64,000 bases of DNA from Apostichopus japonicus (taxonomy: Eukaryota > Echinodermata > Holothuroidea > Aspidochirotida > Stichopodidae). Positions 1 through 14,100 of the stretch are shown in pieces. The translations under genes and the position numbers were made by a program. Where the stretch lies: contig NC_092583.1 in the NCBI RefSeq assembly GCF_037975245.1, forward strand, positions 12,299,764 through 12,363,763, given 5' to 3'. Every line of letters starts with the position of its first letter. Within the stretch, counting starts at the first letter, position 1. The notes below the pieces were generated by a model. It was not told the origin of the DNA. It saw nothing but the letters and a program-made list of their open reading frames with translations, and searched no databases.

Positions 1-56
1 TTTTTTCAGTTTTCTATTGTTTAGAAATGACCTATGAAACCTTACCCTGTAATATA

Positions 57-58
<2 letters not shown>
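1..58 (-). repeat. Inverted copy of the exon/intron junction at 1888-1946
   Basis: Reverse-complementing bases 1-58 gives the end of the acyltransferase exon at 1795-1900 plus the start of the following intron, including the splice donor. The two arms differ at only about two positions near the middle. The copy runs into a TA microsatellite on one side and into the window edge on the other, so its full extent is unknown. It could be the end of an inverted duplication of the gene lying upstream, or an assembly fold-back. Confidence 0.85.
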
Positions 59-107
<49 letters not shown>

Positions 108-111
108 CTAT

Positions 112-166
<55 letters not shown>
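50..166. repeat. TA-type microsatellite
   Basis: Nearly pure alternating T and A with scattered AAA interruptions. It separates the inverted junction copy from the SINE array. Confidence 0.95.
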
Positions 167-167
<1 letters not shown>

Positions 168-1046
168 GGCCTCTGGACGTTCGGTCGGCGTCCGTGGCCT
201 GGTTGGTTGGGGTGTCTGCGTACAAAGCGGGAGGCCCGGGTTCGAATCCCGGGGGAGGCTGGAAGTTTTTTCACTGTTCTGGATTTTCCTTCTCATTACG
301 TTTTCAATTATATTTATTCTTTTGCCTTTGTCGTTTACCTCCATTTCATTGACATAATGTATGTTCAATGTATCTCTTTCGAGATCCGGCTTTGGGAATC
401 ACAAATGATTTTCGAGTTGGTTAGCATCATGTTTGATCAATGGTGTGAGGCAGGATATGTCACCAAAGACGGAGCTGGTATCGTTCGATGCGGGTGTCGG
501 ACGCCTTTAGTGGGATTGCGGCCTTCCTTGCCGGCTTAGGGCCTCTAGACGTGCGGTTGGCGTCCGTGACCTGCTTGGTTGGGGTGTCCGCGTACAAAGC
601 GGGAGGCCCGGGTTCGAATCCCGGTGGAGGCTGGAAGGTTTTTTCACTGTTCTCGATTTTCCAACTCATTACGTTTTCAATTATATATATTCATTTGCCT
701 TTGTCGTTAACCTACATTTCATTAACATAAAGTATGTTCAAAGTATCTCTTCCGAGATCCGGCTTTAGGAATCACAAGGATTTCGAGTTATTTAGCATCA
801 TGTTTGATCTCTAGAAGTGGGCAAATATGTCACCAAACAGAATCAGTATTGTTCGATATGGGTGACTAACGCCTACAGTGGAATTACGACCTTCCTTACC
901 GGTTTCGAACCTCTGGACAATCAATCAGCGTCCATCGCCTAGTGGTTAGGGTGTCCACATATAAAGCGGCAGGAGGCCCGGGTTCGAATCCCGGTGGAAG
1001 CTGGACGTTTTTTCACTGTTCTGAATTTTCCAACTCACTACAGTTT

Positions 1047-1056
<10 letters not shown>
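167..1056 (+). repeat. Tandem trimer of a tRNA-derived SINE-like unit
   Basis: Three units of about 370 bases follow one another. Each has a tRNA-like head with a B-box (GGTTCGAATCC at about 239, 610 and 979) and an A-box-like stretch (TGGCCTGGTTGGTTGGGG in the first copy, GCCTAGTGGTTAGGGTGT in the third). The tail is a shared non-tRNA sequence around TTTTTTCACTGTTCTGGATT. The third unit ends in a TA microsatellite. A further copy is at 7143-7300. These are repeats rather than functional tRNA genes, since no complete cloverleaf is evident. Confidence 0.8.
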
Positions 1057-1095
<39 letters not shown>

Positions 1096-1150
1096 ATATA
1101 TATATATATAAATATATATATATTTATATTTATATCTATATTTATATATT
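1057..1150. repeat. TA/TAAA microsatellite
   Basis: Alternating TA with a few TATAAA interruptions, directly at the 3' end of the third SINE-like unit, as expected for a SINE tail. It lies about 55 bases upstream of the first exon visible in the window. Confidence 0.9.
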
Positions 1151-1204
1151 AACAACTTTAAGCTGTTTTGTGATTTTGGTTTATTTCTCCGATTACTTAA
1201 TCAG

Positions 1205-2097
1205 ACGGAGTTACATCAACTTTCCATAAGATGGGGAATTTGTGCACCGAAGATCTGTTCAGATAATGGCATACACGATAACGTGGAAATGCTCACTAGT
1301 AAGTCGTGCATAATGGATGTAACAAGATAAAAGATGTCGCTTGATACCGCATATACAGAACAACAATGGTACTGTCATTAGAGAAAACGACCTGAAATTG
1401 AAATATCTATCAACATTTGTTTCATATGGAAAGATCAATCATCAGTTGTCAGGGACCCTCCAATATGTGGAGGGGGTGGACGGGGGTGGTCCACCAAATA
1501 ACAGCAATGATTTTCAACACCACTGAAATATTGGTCTGACTCCTACCACTCCCCTCCCCATCTACATACATGCAAATCGTGTTGATTGTATAACTAGCCA
1601 TTGAGGCACATTTCATCCACAACACATCCACCGCCACTCCACCGCCACCAACCCCTCCTCTCTCAACTGTTCAATGTAGATACAGTCTCTGAAGAACTTG
1701 CATTCAAACATTTTTCTACAACATACATCTTTGAGGTTAGATCTCTCCTCGGTATATATTGATATTTATTTTTCTCTCGTTCCTTTCAATGTAGCATATC
1801 TACGTTCCAGTACCGGTGTGAATTTAACCGGTGTATCATCTAAAGCCTACTGTGTACAGAATAATCGAGTGCCGTATTCAACCGGTTTTTATATTACAGG
1901 GTAAGGTTTCATAGGTCATTTCAACACAATAGAAAACTGAAAAAAATTATTTTATTGTTGATACCGTCAGACGAAATAGGCTCCCGGCCCCTGTTATGAA
2001 GCATATGCCGAGTTAGTTGCGTACTATACGTACACATACACCCACACAAACACCCCCCCCCCCCCAACACAGTCACATACACACACACACACACACG

Positions 2098-2188
<91 letters not shown>

Positions 2189-5100
2189 ACTCAATCGCTC
2201 TTTGGGTACATACAATTTTCAATTGACAACCACTAATAACTACCACGTAAATTGTCATGTAAAACGTTTTAAATGTTCCGTCCTTTTGCAGGGGAGTCTT
2301 TGGATTAATATGTGTTTTGATGATCATTGGTTCTATGATTGATATTATTGATGATGATGATGATGACAATGAAGTTAAAGACCTACATGGTACAGAAACA
2401 GAAGAATCATTGCCACTTATGACGTTAGCAATCGGTAAGGAAGAAGAAAAGGAAGCAATACACGAGATGAATAAACAATCGGTGAAAGGAAAAGTAGCTG
2501 GTAGGCATGTTTGTCTTGATTTTTATATCTTTTTTATTCTGATACTTACCAGGTAGGGAATCTTCCATTGGAAGATAATCAAGTAAGCTCATGGAATTGG
2601 ATACGAGATACTACAAATGTTACGCAATGTTGTTAATTGACTGTTTTAACGCAAAATTCATGAATAAAGGAGGGTTACAGTTTTTTTTCCTCAAAATCAT
2701 TTAAAAAGTCGCTCGACAAGCGTGCATTTGTGTGACGTCCCCGTTTATACTTGAACAAGTTTAATCATAATGAATCTATGCAAATGTTAGGCTTGTATCT
2801 ACATTAGTTATGTCTTACCAAAATACATAACTTTGTCGAATTGATCTAATTTATATAATGGTATACTTTGCAATTAAATATCGAAATGTCACTTGTCACG
2901 TACTTTGCATTTCTACAATCTCCTAAAATTATATACTCTTTAATCACTCATTTAGAAGAACTTAATTTAATTTAATTTTTTTTTTTTGGGGGGGGGGCAA
3001 ATAATTATAAGCTTACTTTTTTACATGCTAAATGAATTAAACAGTTTGTTGTAAATTGATGTCCTAATTTCAACATTCTGTCTCAAGTATCTGAAAATGA
3101 CAGGATCGATCATATCATGTTCAATGAAAAGATTCATCATTTTGTAACAAAATGTTGAAATTTGTGTTAAGTTGATAGGTTAAGTAATAATTTTGTTGCA
3201 ACTACATGACAGGTTGACAACATAACAAATGCTTAAGAATTGATATAATTTCGTTGAAAGTTGTAAGTTATAAACTTAATATCCATTCAACATTTCGCAG
3301 AAAAATTCTTACCTTCCTCCAATGAACACGTTTTCATTTCGACGACACCCACATTGTGCCCACATGGATAAGATGTGAATCCAGTACTGAATCAATTCAA
3401 CTTAATGACTCCTTTCTTTCTTTCTTTCTTTCTACGTTCCTCCAGCCACCATAAAACAAATACTTTTGTCGTTTGCGTTTAACCGCAACTTGTCCAAGTT
3501 AACTGTTGTCGGTTCTGACGGTAATCGAAACATCGGATGCTTACACGGTATTCGAGTAATATCCATGGTGTGGATAGTGCTGTTACACGTGTGCCTTGCA
3601 ATAGATAAGAAGTTAGGATATCTCGATATGTGTAAGTTATAGTACAATACTAGCTATTCAGTATCATATTTGACAACTTGTTAAGCATACTCCAATCTCT
3701 GATTGGTACGTTGTCGCCAGTTGACCGTTGATTAACCCATGGATAATACACGGTTAAACTCACAGGCGGATGGATATAAAATTGAATTACGTTTCGCAAT
3801 CATTTTAAAGTCGTCTACCGTATCGCTGATTTTTAAACCTACACAGGTGTTCAAAATTAATGATCTTGCGGTTATTAATTTCGACCCCAGGTTCCATAGG
3901 ATATGGTACGTAGCGATTAAATTGTAACACAAGTTATTATTCTACCGTGACGATATCGAGTGCGCGTGCTCAAAACCTAACTTACGTGTGTGTACTTTCC
4001 ATCTATATAAACAGTTAACCCACATGACGGATGGAGGATGTTTAGATCAGCCTTTTACCAGATAATTATATACAACGGTTCTTTACCTGTAGATACTTTT
4101 CTCTTTTTAAGGTAAGTTTATACATAGTAAACACTACATATTTTATGCGTACAGGCTACAGCAGACAATATGTTTTGCCGGAATTTCGAAGCGACCACAC
4201 CATTTGTCCTACAGAAAAATATTCAATATGGACAGTATGGTGATTTATTCATTAAAGTGTATATAAACATGTTTTGCATTTGCCTGATAAAATATCAGAC
4301 TAGTTGCGGATGACTTTCCTCCTCCTGCTTCTCCCTCACCTTCTCCTCGTCATGTGTTTTCATACTTCTCTTCTTCTTCGTGCCTCCTCTTCTCCAGTGT
4401 TCCTCTTCCTGTTCCTCTAGTCCCTCCTATTCCTGCTCCTCCTCATCTAACTCCGCTTTCTACACTTCTCGCCTCTTCTCATCATTTCCCTCTTCTTCCC
4501 ATCCCTTCTTCCTATATCTCCTCCTTCTCCTTCGCCTCATCATGTGTTCTCGTACTTCTCCAATTCTTCCTGCCTCCTCTTCTCCTAATCTTACTCTGCT
4601 TTCTACACTTCTCGCTTGTACTCTTCTTTTCCCTCCTCTTCCCATTCCTTCTTCCTATATCTCCTCCTCCTTCTCCTCAACATTTGTTTTTATACTTCTC
4701 CTATTCTTCCTGCCTCCTCTTCCCCAGTGTTTCTGTTCCTCCAGTCTCTGCTTTTCCTGCTTCTCCTCATCTTTCCAAGCTTTCTACACTTCTCGCTTCT
4801 TTTCTTCTCTTCTTTTCAATCCTCTTCCCATCCCTTCTTTCATATCTCCTCTTCCTGCTCATTCACTTCTTCCTTATCTTTGTATTCCTCTCCCGTCGCT
4901 GCTTCCGCCTCCGTCTCCATCTCAGCCTCATCTTTTCTTTCCTCCTCTTCATTCACGTATCAAATGGGATACGTCAGCTACAAAAAGTCAGTTTAAATTG
5001 TCTGATATCTTTGCCCGTAGCCTAACGTTATAGACCTACAACGCTTTACATTACAGAGGTAACGTAAGGCTATGTTAACTTTGCAGCTAAGATGGCGGGT

Positions 5101-8100
5101 TGAAGTTGCTATTACCACGGAGAGGTTGCAATGAATTACCGACTAACTGCATCTTTTATTTCGCAAAGAAATATCCTACACCATATTCCGCACCGAATAA
5201 TGAACTAGATGTACATGAAAACATGGAAAGATTGTTAAATATGTTAAGAATGTAACGTATAACCAAGATTTTTTTTTTAAACTGATATTCTTTTCACTAT
5301 TTTTTCACATTTTTAGCGGCCTGTTAGTCTGTAACGCCACTCTATTTAAACTGGAAAAGAACAATGGAAGTCTTTCATGGCCTTGGTTTTTTCTGCACAG
5401 ATACATAAGGTATGAAACTATGAAACAGAAGTGAGATTAGGATAATATTTGTGAAAATGAATTCGGTTTATAGTCTCCCCTCCCCTCTCATCTCCCCCTT
5501 ACACCCATCCTACCTACCCTTTCCCCTGCCCTTCCTCGTGTATGGGTAATGAAATACAATAAACCGATGACGTGTTCAAATATTTAAAACACAATCTCTA
5601 TACCGAAGTGATCAAATTTCAATCTAAATGCTTGGAAATTAAAGAAAGTATCACGGTCATCTGTGCCCCTCCCTTCTATAGATTGACACCAATGCTGGCC
5701 GTTGCCATTGCAATATGGGTATTTGTTGCACCCCATACGTACTGGGGACCAAATATGGATACGTTTATGGACAGGTCTACTTGTGAGAGTTACTGGTGGA
5801 CGAATTTATTATACATTCAGAATTTTGTCCAGATGTCCATTCAAGTGAGTATTTATTACAAAGAGAGAAGTTTTTATTGTGGTTAGAGACATGCGCAAAA
5901 TTTAATTTCTACTCGGTTAATATGTAAATTGAGGCTTATCAATATTGTCAGTTTTACTCTAACATGAGATCTGTTAATTTTATGTTATGATATTATATTA
6001 TGTTCTATTTGTACCAGTCATCAGCACAAATCTTACAAAAGAATTGATCAAGAAAGCTTGAATGAGGTACTAACTGTGCACGAAGAAGTAAAACTATTCC
6101 TGGTTTATCAGAGATCTAAAGAATTTGCGGGCGGAAATTCGGAACGCCCCAACGCCCCTTACATCCTTGTATAGCCTTGTTGCGTATTGATCGTGTATCA
6201 TTCTTTACTGAAACGCCCATCATACCACCAGTCTTAGTCTACTGCACATTGTGCATATTCTTTCCCTATACAGACGCCCTCAAACTGTCAGACTTGACCA
6301 AGTACGTGTCTGTTTTCATGTAACATTCTTTACCGAAACGCCCATCTTATCACTAAATTTACTGTATTATTCTGTACCTATACGCCCTCCCAAGTTACCA
6401 TGACTGTGTCCCATTCGTCTATCGTTTTTACCTATAAAAACGCCCTCAGAAAACCAGACCTGATCATTGATGTGTCTTTTTCATATATCACTCTTAACTG
6501 AAACGCCCCCAACTTTCAACTTATATTGCAATAGTCTCATCTACAAACCCCCCAGACCTTACTTACTGTTCCTTTAGGGGGGGGGTGGAGGGATGAGAGA
6601 GGGGCTTCGTGCATCATTCTTTACTCAAATTCCCCTCAGACCACTGAGCCTATACTGTATCTTGCGTACGTGTATATTATACTAGTTTACTGTTTCTTTT
6701 GGGGGAGGTGTCGGGGTGGGGGCGGGAGGGGGTTGTGTATCATTCTTTACCACAACGCTGCTCGGGCCACTGAGCCTATTATGTATCTCGCGTGCCCTGT
6801 TTTATTACTCTCTAGTTATATTGGACCTATATGTTAATTATTGTGCATTATTCTCCACAGTGTTATCCTTTAGCTTGGTATCTTAGCGCAGACATGCAGC
6901 TCTTTCTTGCGAGCCCGTTCATAATTTACTCACTCTACAGGTAAGTCTGAAAGTGCAATTTCTTAATAAGAAATACAATTTTAATATTTTATTAAAAACA
7001 CTTTTTTTTAAAGTAGCATAAAGCTGAACAGTTAATCTGCTAAACTAAAATTATTTTAAATTTTGATGAAATATTTCATATAATAATGAAATGTTATATT
7101 GACGGATTTTACATTACCTCCAATAGTATATATAAAACAGAACTATAGTATTGTTCGATACAGGTGACTATATTCCTTACCGGTTTCGAACCTCGGGACA
7201 TGCAATCAGCGTCCATAGCCTAGTGGTTAGGGTGTCCGCATATAAAGCGGGAGGCCCGGGTTCGAATCCCGGTGGAGGCTGGACGTTTTTTTTTTCACTG
7301 TTCTTGATTTTCCAACTCACTACAATTTCAATTCTATATATTCTATTCTATTCAATTCTATATATTCAATTCTATATATTATCTGTACATTTTGATTTTG
7401 GTTGAATAAAGTGAAACTTTAAAAAAAAAAAAAATTTCAATTCTATATATTACATATATGTTAGAATTCAGTCATTTGGCGTCGACTTCATAAATTCGCC
7501 TGTAGTTTACAACTTCTGTTCCCTTATTTGTATCAAGGCAAGGCCCTCTCGCACGGTTTTTTCCCCAACAAATTAACCCCTGGTAATTCATTCACCGGCC
7601 ACCACAATGAGCAATATCGACGCGGAACTTCCCGTAGGGTGCAATAAACAAACTGGCGAACATAAATGTATTTAAAAGTTACCTCAGAGGTAGCTCGCGT
7701 CAGGACTCGAACCGTTAAAAAGTGTATTGCCTTTCCATTGGACCTCCACTCTCTGACAAAAATAAATCACAATAAACACGTTTTCGTATTTTCTCCTACA
7801 TTTCAACACAATAAATTTCCTCCACAGATCACAACGGCTGGGATTGCTTTTGATTGCTGTTCTAGTAAGCGCTAGTGTGATCGTCAATGGGATAATAGTA
7901 GCTGAGTATAATTTTTATGCGTCAACGACAGCTAATACCATGTGAGTAAATACATACGTCAATGTATCATTTGTCATAATACGTATCACTAATGATGTAA
8001 ACGTCGTATCAACACGAAGTATAAACATTGTTCAAAATAAACCCTTTATATAAAACAGAACAATGATAAACTTACAACCAGTGTGCACGATAAATTGAAG

Positions 8101-11100
8101 AGCAGTATCAAAACAATGACAAGAGGGGGGGGGGGGGGGTATTTCGTCTGTCTCACTTCTAACTGGATTCTAAATTAATTTAACCTAAAGTGCAGGAACG
8201 CGTAGTTTACTTAATGTAGAGGTATGTTAGATACTATGAATTGGGGAAACGAACACAAGAAAGAAGATAAGAGAGGAAGTGTTTAAAAATTAATCTAATC
8301 AGTGTCTCTTGGGTAAAACAAATAACTAATAACATAAATACATTACGTACCGGTACTTCACGTTTAACTTAGTGCGCCGGAGGTACCTCCGGTTGGCCGA
8401 CTGCCGATGGGCTCCTCGTCGGCATGTCACGTCCCAGGGAAGTCGGTGATCGCATAAGTTATATAGATGGCATGTCCGGAAGCTTCAGGAAAGCGTAAAG
8501 TAAATAACAGTTCAGGAAGAGAATATGTCCAAAAGAGAATCGGTCCAAAAGGTGGTATCAAAAGTGGAGCAAGTAAGAGTCAAACACAGACGGGTTGGTA
8601 GTATAGAGAAAGGCCGGAACGGAAAGGTGTATCTTAAGGGGTCGGCAGACCTCATAGTGATTTTAACGTGGCGTGACGGACAGGCTGGTGCCGCTAAAAG
8701 AAGAGCACGAGCCTCTCCTTGGAAACTAATTTATACCATTCTATAAGGTTACTCGTCCGTAACTTGATTGTGCTCTATGCTAACAAATTAGTATAATAAT
8801 AGTAAAAACCAGCAATGAACGTGGCAAACTCTTAAAGTAAAATGTACATAGCAACAATTAGCACGGCAAACTCTTAAAGTAACATGCTACATCATAACAA
8901 TATTCATAAGGTTTTAAAGTCTGCAGTAGTGTAGGCTCTCCATTTATTTGAAAAGCTGACTTTTGTTTTGGCAGTCTGGTCAAGCAATGATACAATATTA
9001 ACACATAGCTACATGGATTGCATGGATTCACCTCAGTCTATTTTCAATTTCATTTCATTATATATTTTGATCCAATCAAAAAGCAGTATACAAACAACAA
9101 AGTACGAAAACACAAAGCGGATCAGGATGTACAAAAGGAAACCAAATTCCTGTAGCCCGGAGGCCTGTACACCCTTACAATAAGAGACTTGGAACTAAAA
9201 TAAATATATAATATTCACAAATAAACCATAAGAAATATAAGAATAAAAAATGACAAATTACACATGTGATAAAGCTAAGAAATGTTCCTTAATACTGCAC
9301 ACAAATGACTGGTAAGAACTACACAAGAGCAAATTCCTGGTCTCAGGGGAAGTTCATTCCAAATCATAGGAAATTGGTTCAAAAAATTCATTTTTAAAAC
9401 ATTTGTTCTTGCAAAAGCATGATTAAAAAGTAAATTATCAGTGTGGCGGGAATTTACAGTGATTTTTACAATAGCAGGACAAGAAAATTTACCAAAAAGG
9501 CACTTTGTAACAAAAAGAACCAAGGAGAGTTTATATCGATAAGTAAAAGAATACCAACCAAGAATACTTAAACGAGTACTATACTCCATTTCTTGTCTCC
9601 TTTGTCCTAAAATAAAACGAGTTGCACTCCAGGCTCTGGACCCCCTCCAGTCTGCCTTCATGAGTCAGATTCTGGGGTCCCCAGGCAGGTAAACCATAAT
9701 CTAAAACATGGACAACCAAGGATTTAAAAAGCATATGGCGAACCGTGCTGCTCAGACCAGCTGAAACAGAACGAAGGAACCCAATAGGTTTACGGGCTTT
9801 AGAAGAAACATAATCAATGTGACCATTCCAATTTAGTTGAGAGATTTGAGTGCAGGTTAAAACAGTTGGGCTTCGGCTTTAGTTCCTAGTGCGTGAGTTA
9901 TTAACTGGATCATCAGAAAGTTCTGTGTCCCATAAATTTAGTGTCTGCAATGTAATAATTGACGTGAAATCTAGGTCCGCTAGTCGAAAATTGTCTGTAC
10001 TCACTTTCGTTATAGTTTATATAATCGGTATGGATGAACAGTAAAAAAAAATATTCAATGCAAATACAAAATATTAACAGAGATCCTTTGCTTTCTTCCG
10101 TTTTAGGTTTTTTGGAGATTATCTTGATATAATATATACCAAACCATACATCAGAATGCAGGCCTACCTCGTTGGTATGGTGGTTGGGTTTATGATATAC
10201 AAAGCAAAGGACAAAGAAATCATATTACCTAAGGTAAGTAGTGTAGCCTCTTAGTGAACTACACCGGTCGCGGTTGAAAACGCGCCAACCACAAGAAAAG
10301 ACTTCTGGAAATAATCTTCTGGTCTTTGACCTTAATTTCCCAATCGGTTACAGGCGGTTTACTGTAAAAAACAATAGTAAAACTTGGCAATAAAAAAAAG
10401 CTTACTATAACTAGGATAATTTAAACTTTGTTAGCACTGCCTATTAAAGTGGGGCTACACTAGCAATATCGTTTTTAAATAACGTCCTCTTCCATGGAAT
10501 TGACTGGACGTAACATATGAACACAAAATGGCCTGGTACCACACGACAACGAGCTGTCGTGCCGCGTGTATAAGATGCAGCAACCTCCAACCAAAGCAAT
10601 CTTTATAATCGCCGTACCAGAATAAGTGCAGAAATATATATGACCCAAGGGTACACAATAACCATAAAATAGCTTTCCATCGAGATGATCATTCATATGA
10701 CCTGCTCAGACAAACGATTTACTTAAGAGAATTACAGGAGAAAACATAAGACATAAGCAAAGAATGGTAGATGGCCCACCTGTAAACATACTATGTAACA
10801 TAGAGCAAGGGCGTAGGAACCGGGGGGCTGGGGGCGCCAGCCCCCCCCCAGTGAAAAATGTGGAGGGGCGGAAGTATCAATCCGCCCCCCGCTTCGCAAG
10901 TCAGAAAACCCCTTTTTCATTTCCGAATGAGAAAAAAAACTCATTTGGAGCACCAAATTGCATCTAAGGCCAGGTGAAAATACAAAATTAAGTTTACAAA
11001 ATGGAGTGGGTGTTGAAGTGTGCTATATTGCACCAAATTGCATCTGAGGCCACCTGGAAATGCAACAAAAATCCAAAGACCCCTTAGACCCTTAGATCCT

Positions 11101-14100
11101 TAGACCCCTCCCCCAGGCCGGCCATCAGTCTTCAGCCCCCCACTCAAAAGTACCTTCCTACGCCACTGACATAGGGAAACATCAAAATGCCCTACCCAAT
11201 AACCGAGTTTCTGAATTCAAGCTTTAGGATAATGACAGAGTAATTATACTAATCCTTCAGAGGGAAAAGGTAGAAACCTTGAATAACTCTTCAACTGTTC
11301 GGCACCCCGGCCGCGATTTTTTTTCCCAAACAGGTTTGCAATTGCGTGGTTTTCCGCCAATCAGATTGCTCGTGACGTCAGCATCAATAATGGGCATCGC
11401 TTCGAAGTTCGAAGACATGTACTGAGTTACACACTGACACTTAATTAAGTCTAGTTACGGGGTTTCCATCAAACGCCCTAACGTTACTTTTAATGCTTGA
11501 ATCACATGTTGACCTTACTTATGATACAAATTCTACATTCTATTGGGTTCGTGTTTACGTTATTCAAGATTCGTGAGCCGTTCTACTACAATCGGAATTC
11601 GTTTCGTGGAATGGGTAGGCCTACACTAAAATCAATCGAGTCTTGAATGAATATACGCAAACAGTTTAGTGTACAGTATGATATTTTCCGTCACTGCACT
11701 GTGTACACAGTTATAATACATATAGGCCACCAGCGCATGTGTGATGTACCATGTACGAACATTTCACTGTGCGATGTTATCGATTAATGCATGCCTTCAC
11801 ATAAAACTTCGATCAAAGTAGATGATCATACCATACTAGTGTGCTCAATATGTCTAAACCAATTCCAAACACATCTACATATATTAACGAAAAGCTTCGG
11901 GTAATTTTGAACGGGCATATCTTCGTTGCAACGAATGGATGCAGACACTTTGGTTACCTGGAAGTGAAGGTTTCTATCGTGATGACGTAACATTTCCGAC
12001 CAATCATGAGCGCCTATTTACACGCAATTGCAAACCTGTTTGGGGAAAAAAAATTCACACCCCGGCCGCGAATTTTTTTTTCCCAAACAGGTTTGCAATT
12101 ACGGAGTTTTCAGCCAATCAGATTGCTCGTGACGTCAGCATCAATAATAACCATCGCTTGGAAGTTCGAAGACATATACTGAGCTACACACTGACACTTG
12201 ATTGAGTCTAGTTAAGGGTTTTCCCTTCAAACGCCCTAACTTTACTTTTAATGCTTGGATTACATGTTGACCTCACTTACGATACATACGCTACATTCTA
12301 TTTTGTTCGTGTTTACGTTATCCACGATTCGTGAGCCGTTCTATTGAAATCAGATTTCGTTTCGTGGAATGGGTAGGCCTACACTAAAAGCAACTTCACG
12401 ACGCGAGTTCACGGCGAGTCTTGAGTGAATATACGCACAACAGTATAGTGTATAGTGTGATATATTTCCGTCACTGCACTGTGTACAGAGTTTAATGCTT
12501 GGATTACATGTTGACCTCACTTATGATACATACGCTACATTCTATTTGGTTCGTGTTTACGTTATCCACGATTCGTGAGCCGTTCTATTGAAATCAGCAA
12601 CTTCACGACGCGAGTTCACGGCGAGTCTTGAGTCATTATACGCAAAACAGTATAGTGTATAGTGTGAAAGCGTAAACGGGTAATTTTGAACGGGTATATC
12701 TTCGTTGCAACAAATGGATGCAGAACCTCGAAGTGAAGGTTTCTATGGTGATGACGTAACTTTTCCGACCAATCATGAACGACTATTTACGCACAATTGC
12801 AAACCTGTTTGGGAAAAAAAATTCGCACACCGGCCTATCTTATATTGTTTCTTTTCCCGATTTGTATTACCACAATGAATGTATTAGGCAGATCCGACGA
12901 TATAGGCAAAGCTCAGTCAACGAATTCCCAAGCTCCTAGTCACCCCTGTTGTCATGGCAGCATATCTATTATTTCCCTACTTCTTGTAGACTAACTTCAA
13001 TATTTCTGTCATTCTCCCCCCCCCCCCCCTCAGCCCGTTGTTGTTATTGGTTGGTTGGTTGCTACGTCACTGACTGCAGCCGTTTTCTGTGTTACCATTA
13101 ATCACCATACGATAAACCCATCACTTGGTAAAATAGTTGACGTCACGTACCAATCTCTGCATCGAGTTGCATGGGGAGTGTTCCTGGCATGGGTCGTCAT
13201 ATACTGCCACCTCGTCAAATCAGGTAAACAATCTTTTACCTTTATCATCAATCGTTGTTCCTCCAATAAACTTGCGACGAGAAGGTAACGTTTATTTATG
13301 ATTTTTTTATTTATTTTTTATCATCGTCATCGTCGTCGTTGTTGTTGTAGTTGTTATTATTATTGTTGTTATTATTATTGTTGTTATTGTTATTATTGTC
13401 ATTATTATTGTTGTTATTATTGTTGCTATTATTATTATTGTTGTTAGTATTAGTATTGGTATTGGTGTTGGTGTTGGTGTTGGTGTTGGTATTGGTATTG
13501 GTGTTGGTGTTGGTGTTGGTGTTGGTATTGGTGTTGGTATTGGTATTGGTATTGGTATATCGAAGAATGAAAGTTACTTACGTTGGGTGATTTCTGAAAT
13601 GCCACGTGGAGACACAAGCTGAATATGAAATGATATGAAAAACTGTAGGACAAATGCTATTTAGCAGAGTTTAAGTCAGACAAAATGAATCAGGAGGGAC
13701 AAGGTGTCTCCATGAAGGAACTTATGGAAAACAAATATTAAGATCTCGGACAACCCTTGATCATAAAACCAATGAGTTGTGATATACTGCGAACCACTTT
13801 AAAAATAGGTAAGGTCAGGGGAATGGACAGGGTCGAGAGGATGAGGATGGGGGACGGAAAGGAGATGAGGGGGAAGTGGTAAGTGCAAAGTTCTTTTACT
13901 CTACAACGTGGATAAATCTAGTATTAACCACATGTTGTTTTTGCTTTATACCTCCAGGGTGGATTAATAACTTTCTTAGTTGGCATGCCTGGGTACCATT
14001 GAGCCGTTTGTCTTACACGGTCTATATCATTCATTTCATAGTATTTTGGACATTCATCGGCAATCTAGGGCAGCCATTTTACACTACTTCTCTTATTATG

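Noticed and set aside
32-368. Open frames of repeated Ile-Tyr residues on both strands
   Set aside because: They are translations of TA microsatellites and SINE sequence, with no protein-like composition.
195-990. tRNA genes at the GGTTCGAATCC boxes
   Set aside because: A- and B-boxes are present but the acceptor stem and anticodon arm do not form, and the copies are embedded in repeat units. They are SINEs.
4354-5033. Overlapping open frames of over 200 residues rich in Ser, Phe, Leu and Pro
   Set aside because: They exist because the polypyrimidine tract lacks purines and hence stop codons. No splice signals or family motifs are present.
13351-13590. Leu/Val repeat open frame resembling a membrane segment
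   Set aside because: It is a direct translation of a TTG/GTT microsatellite inside an intron.
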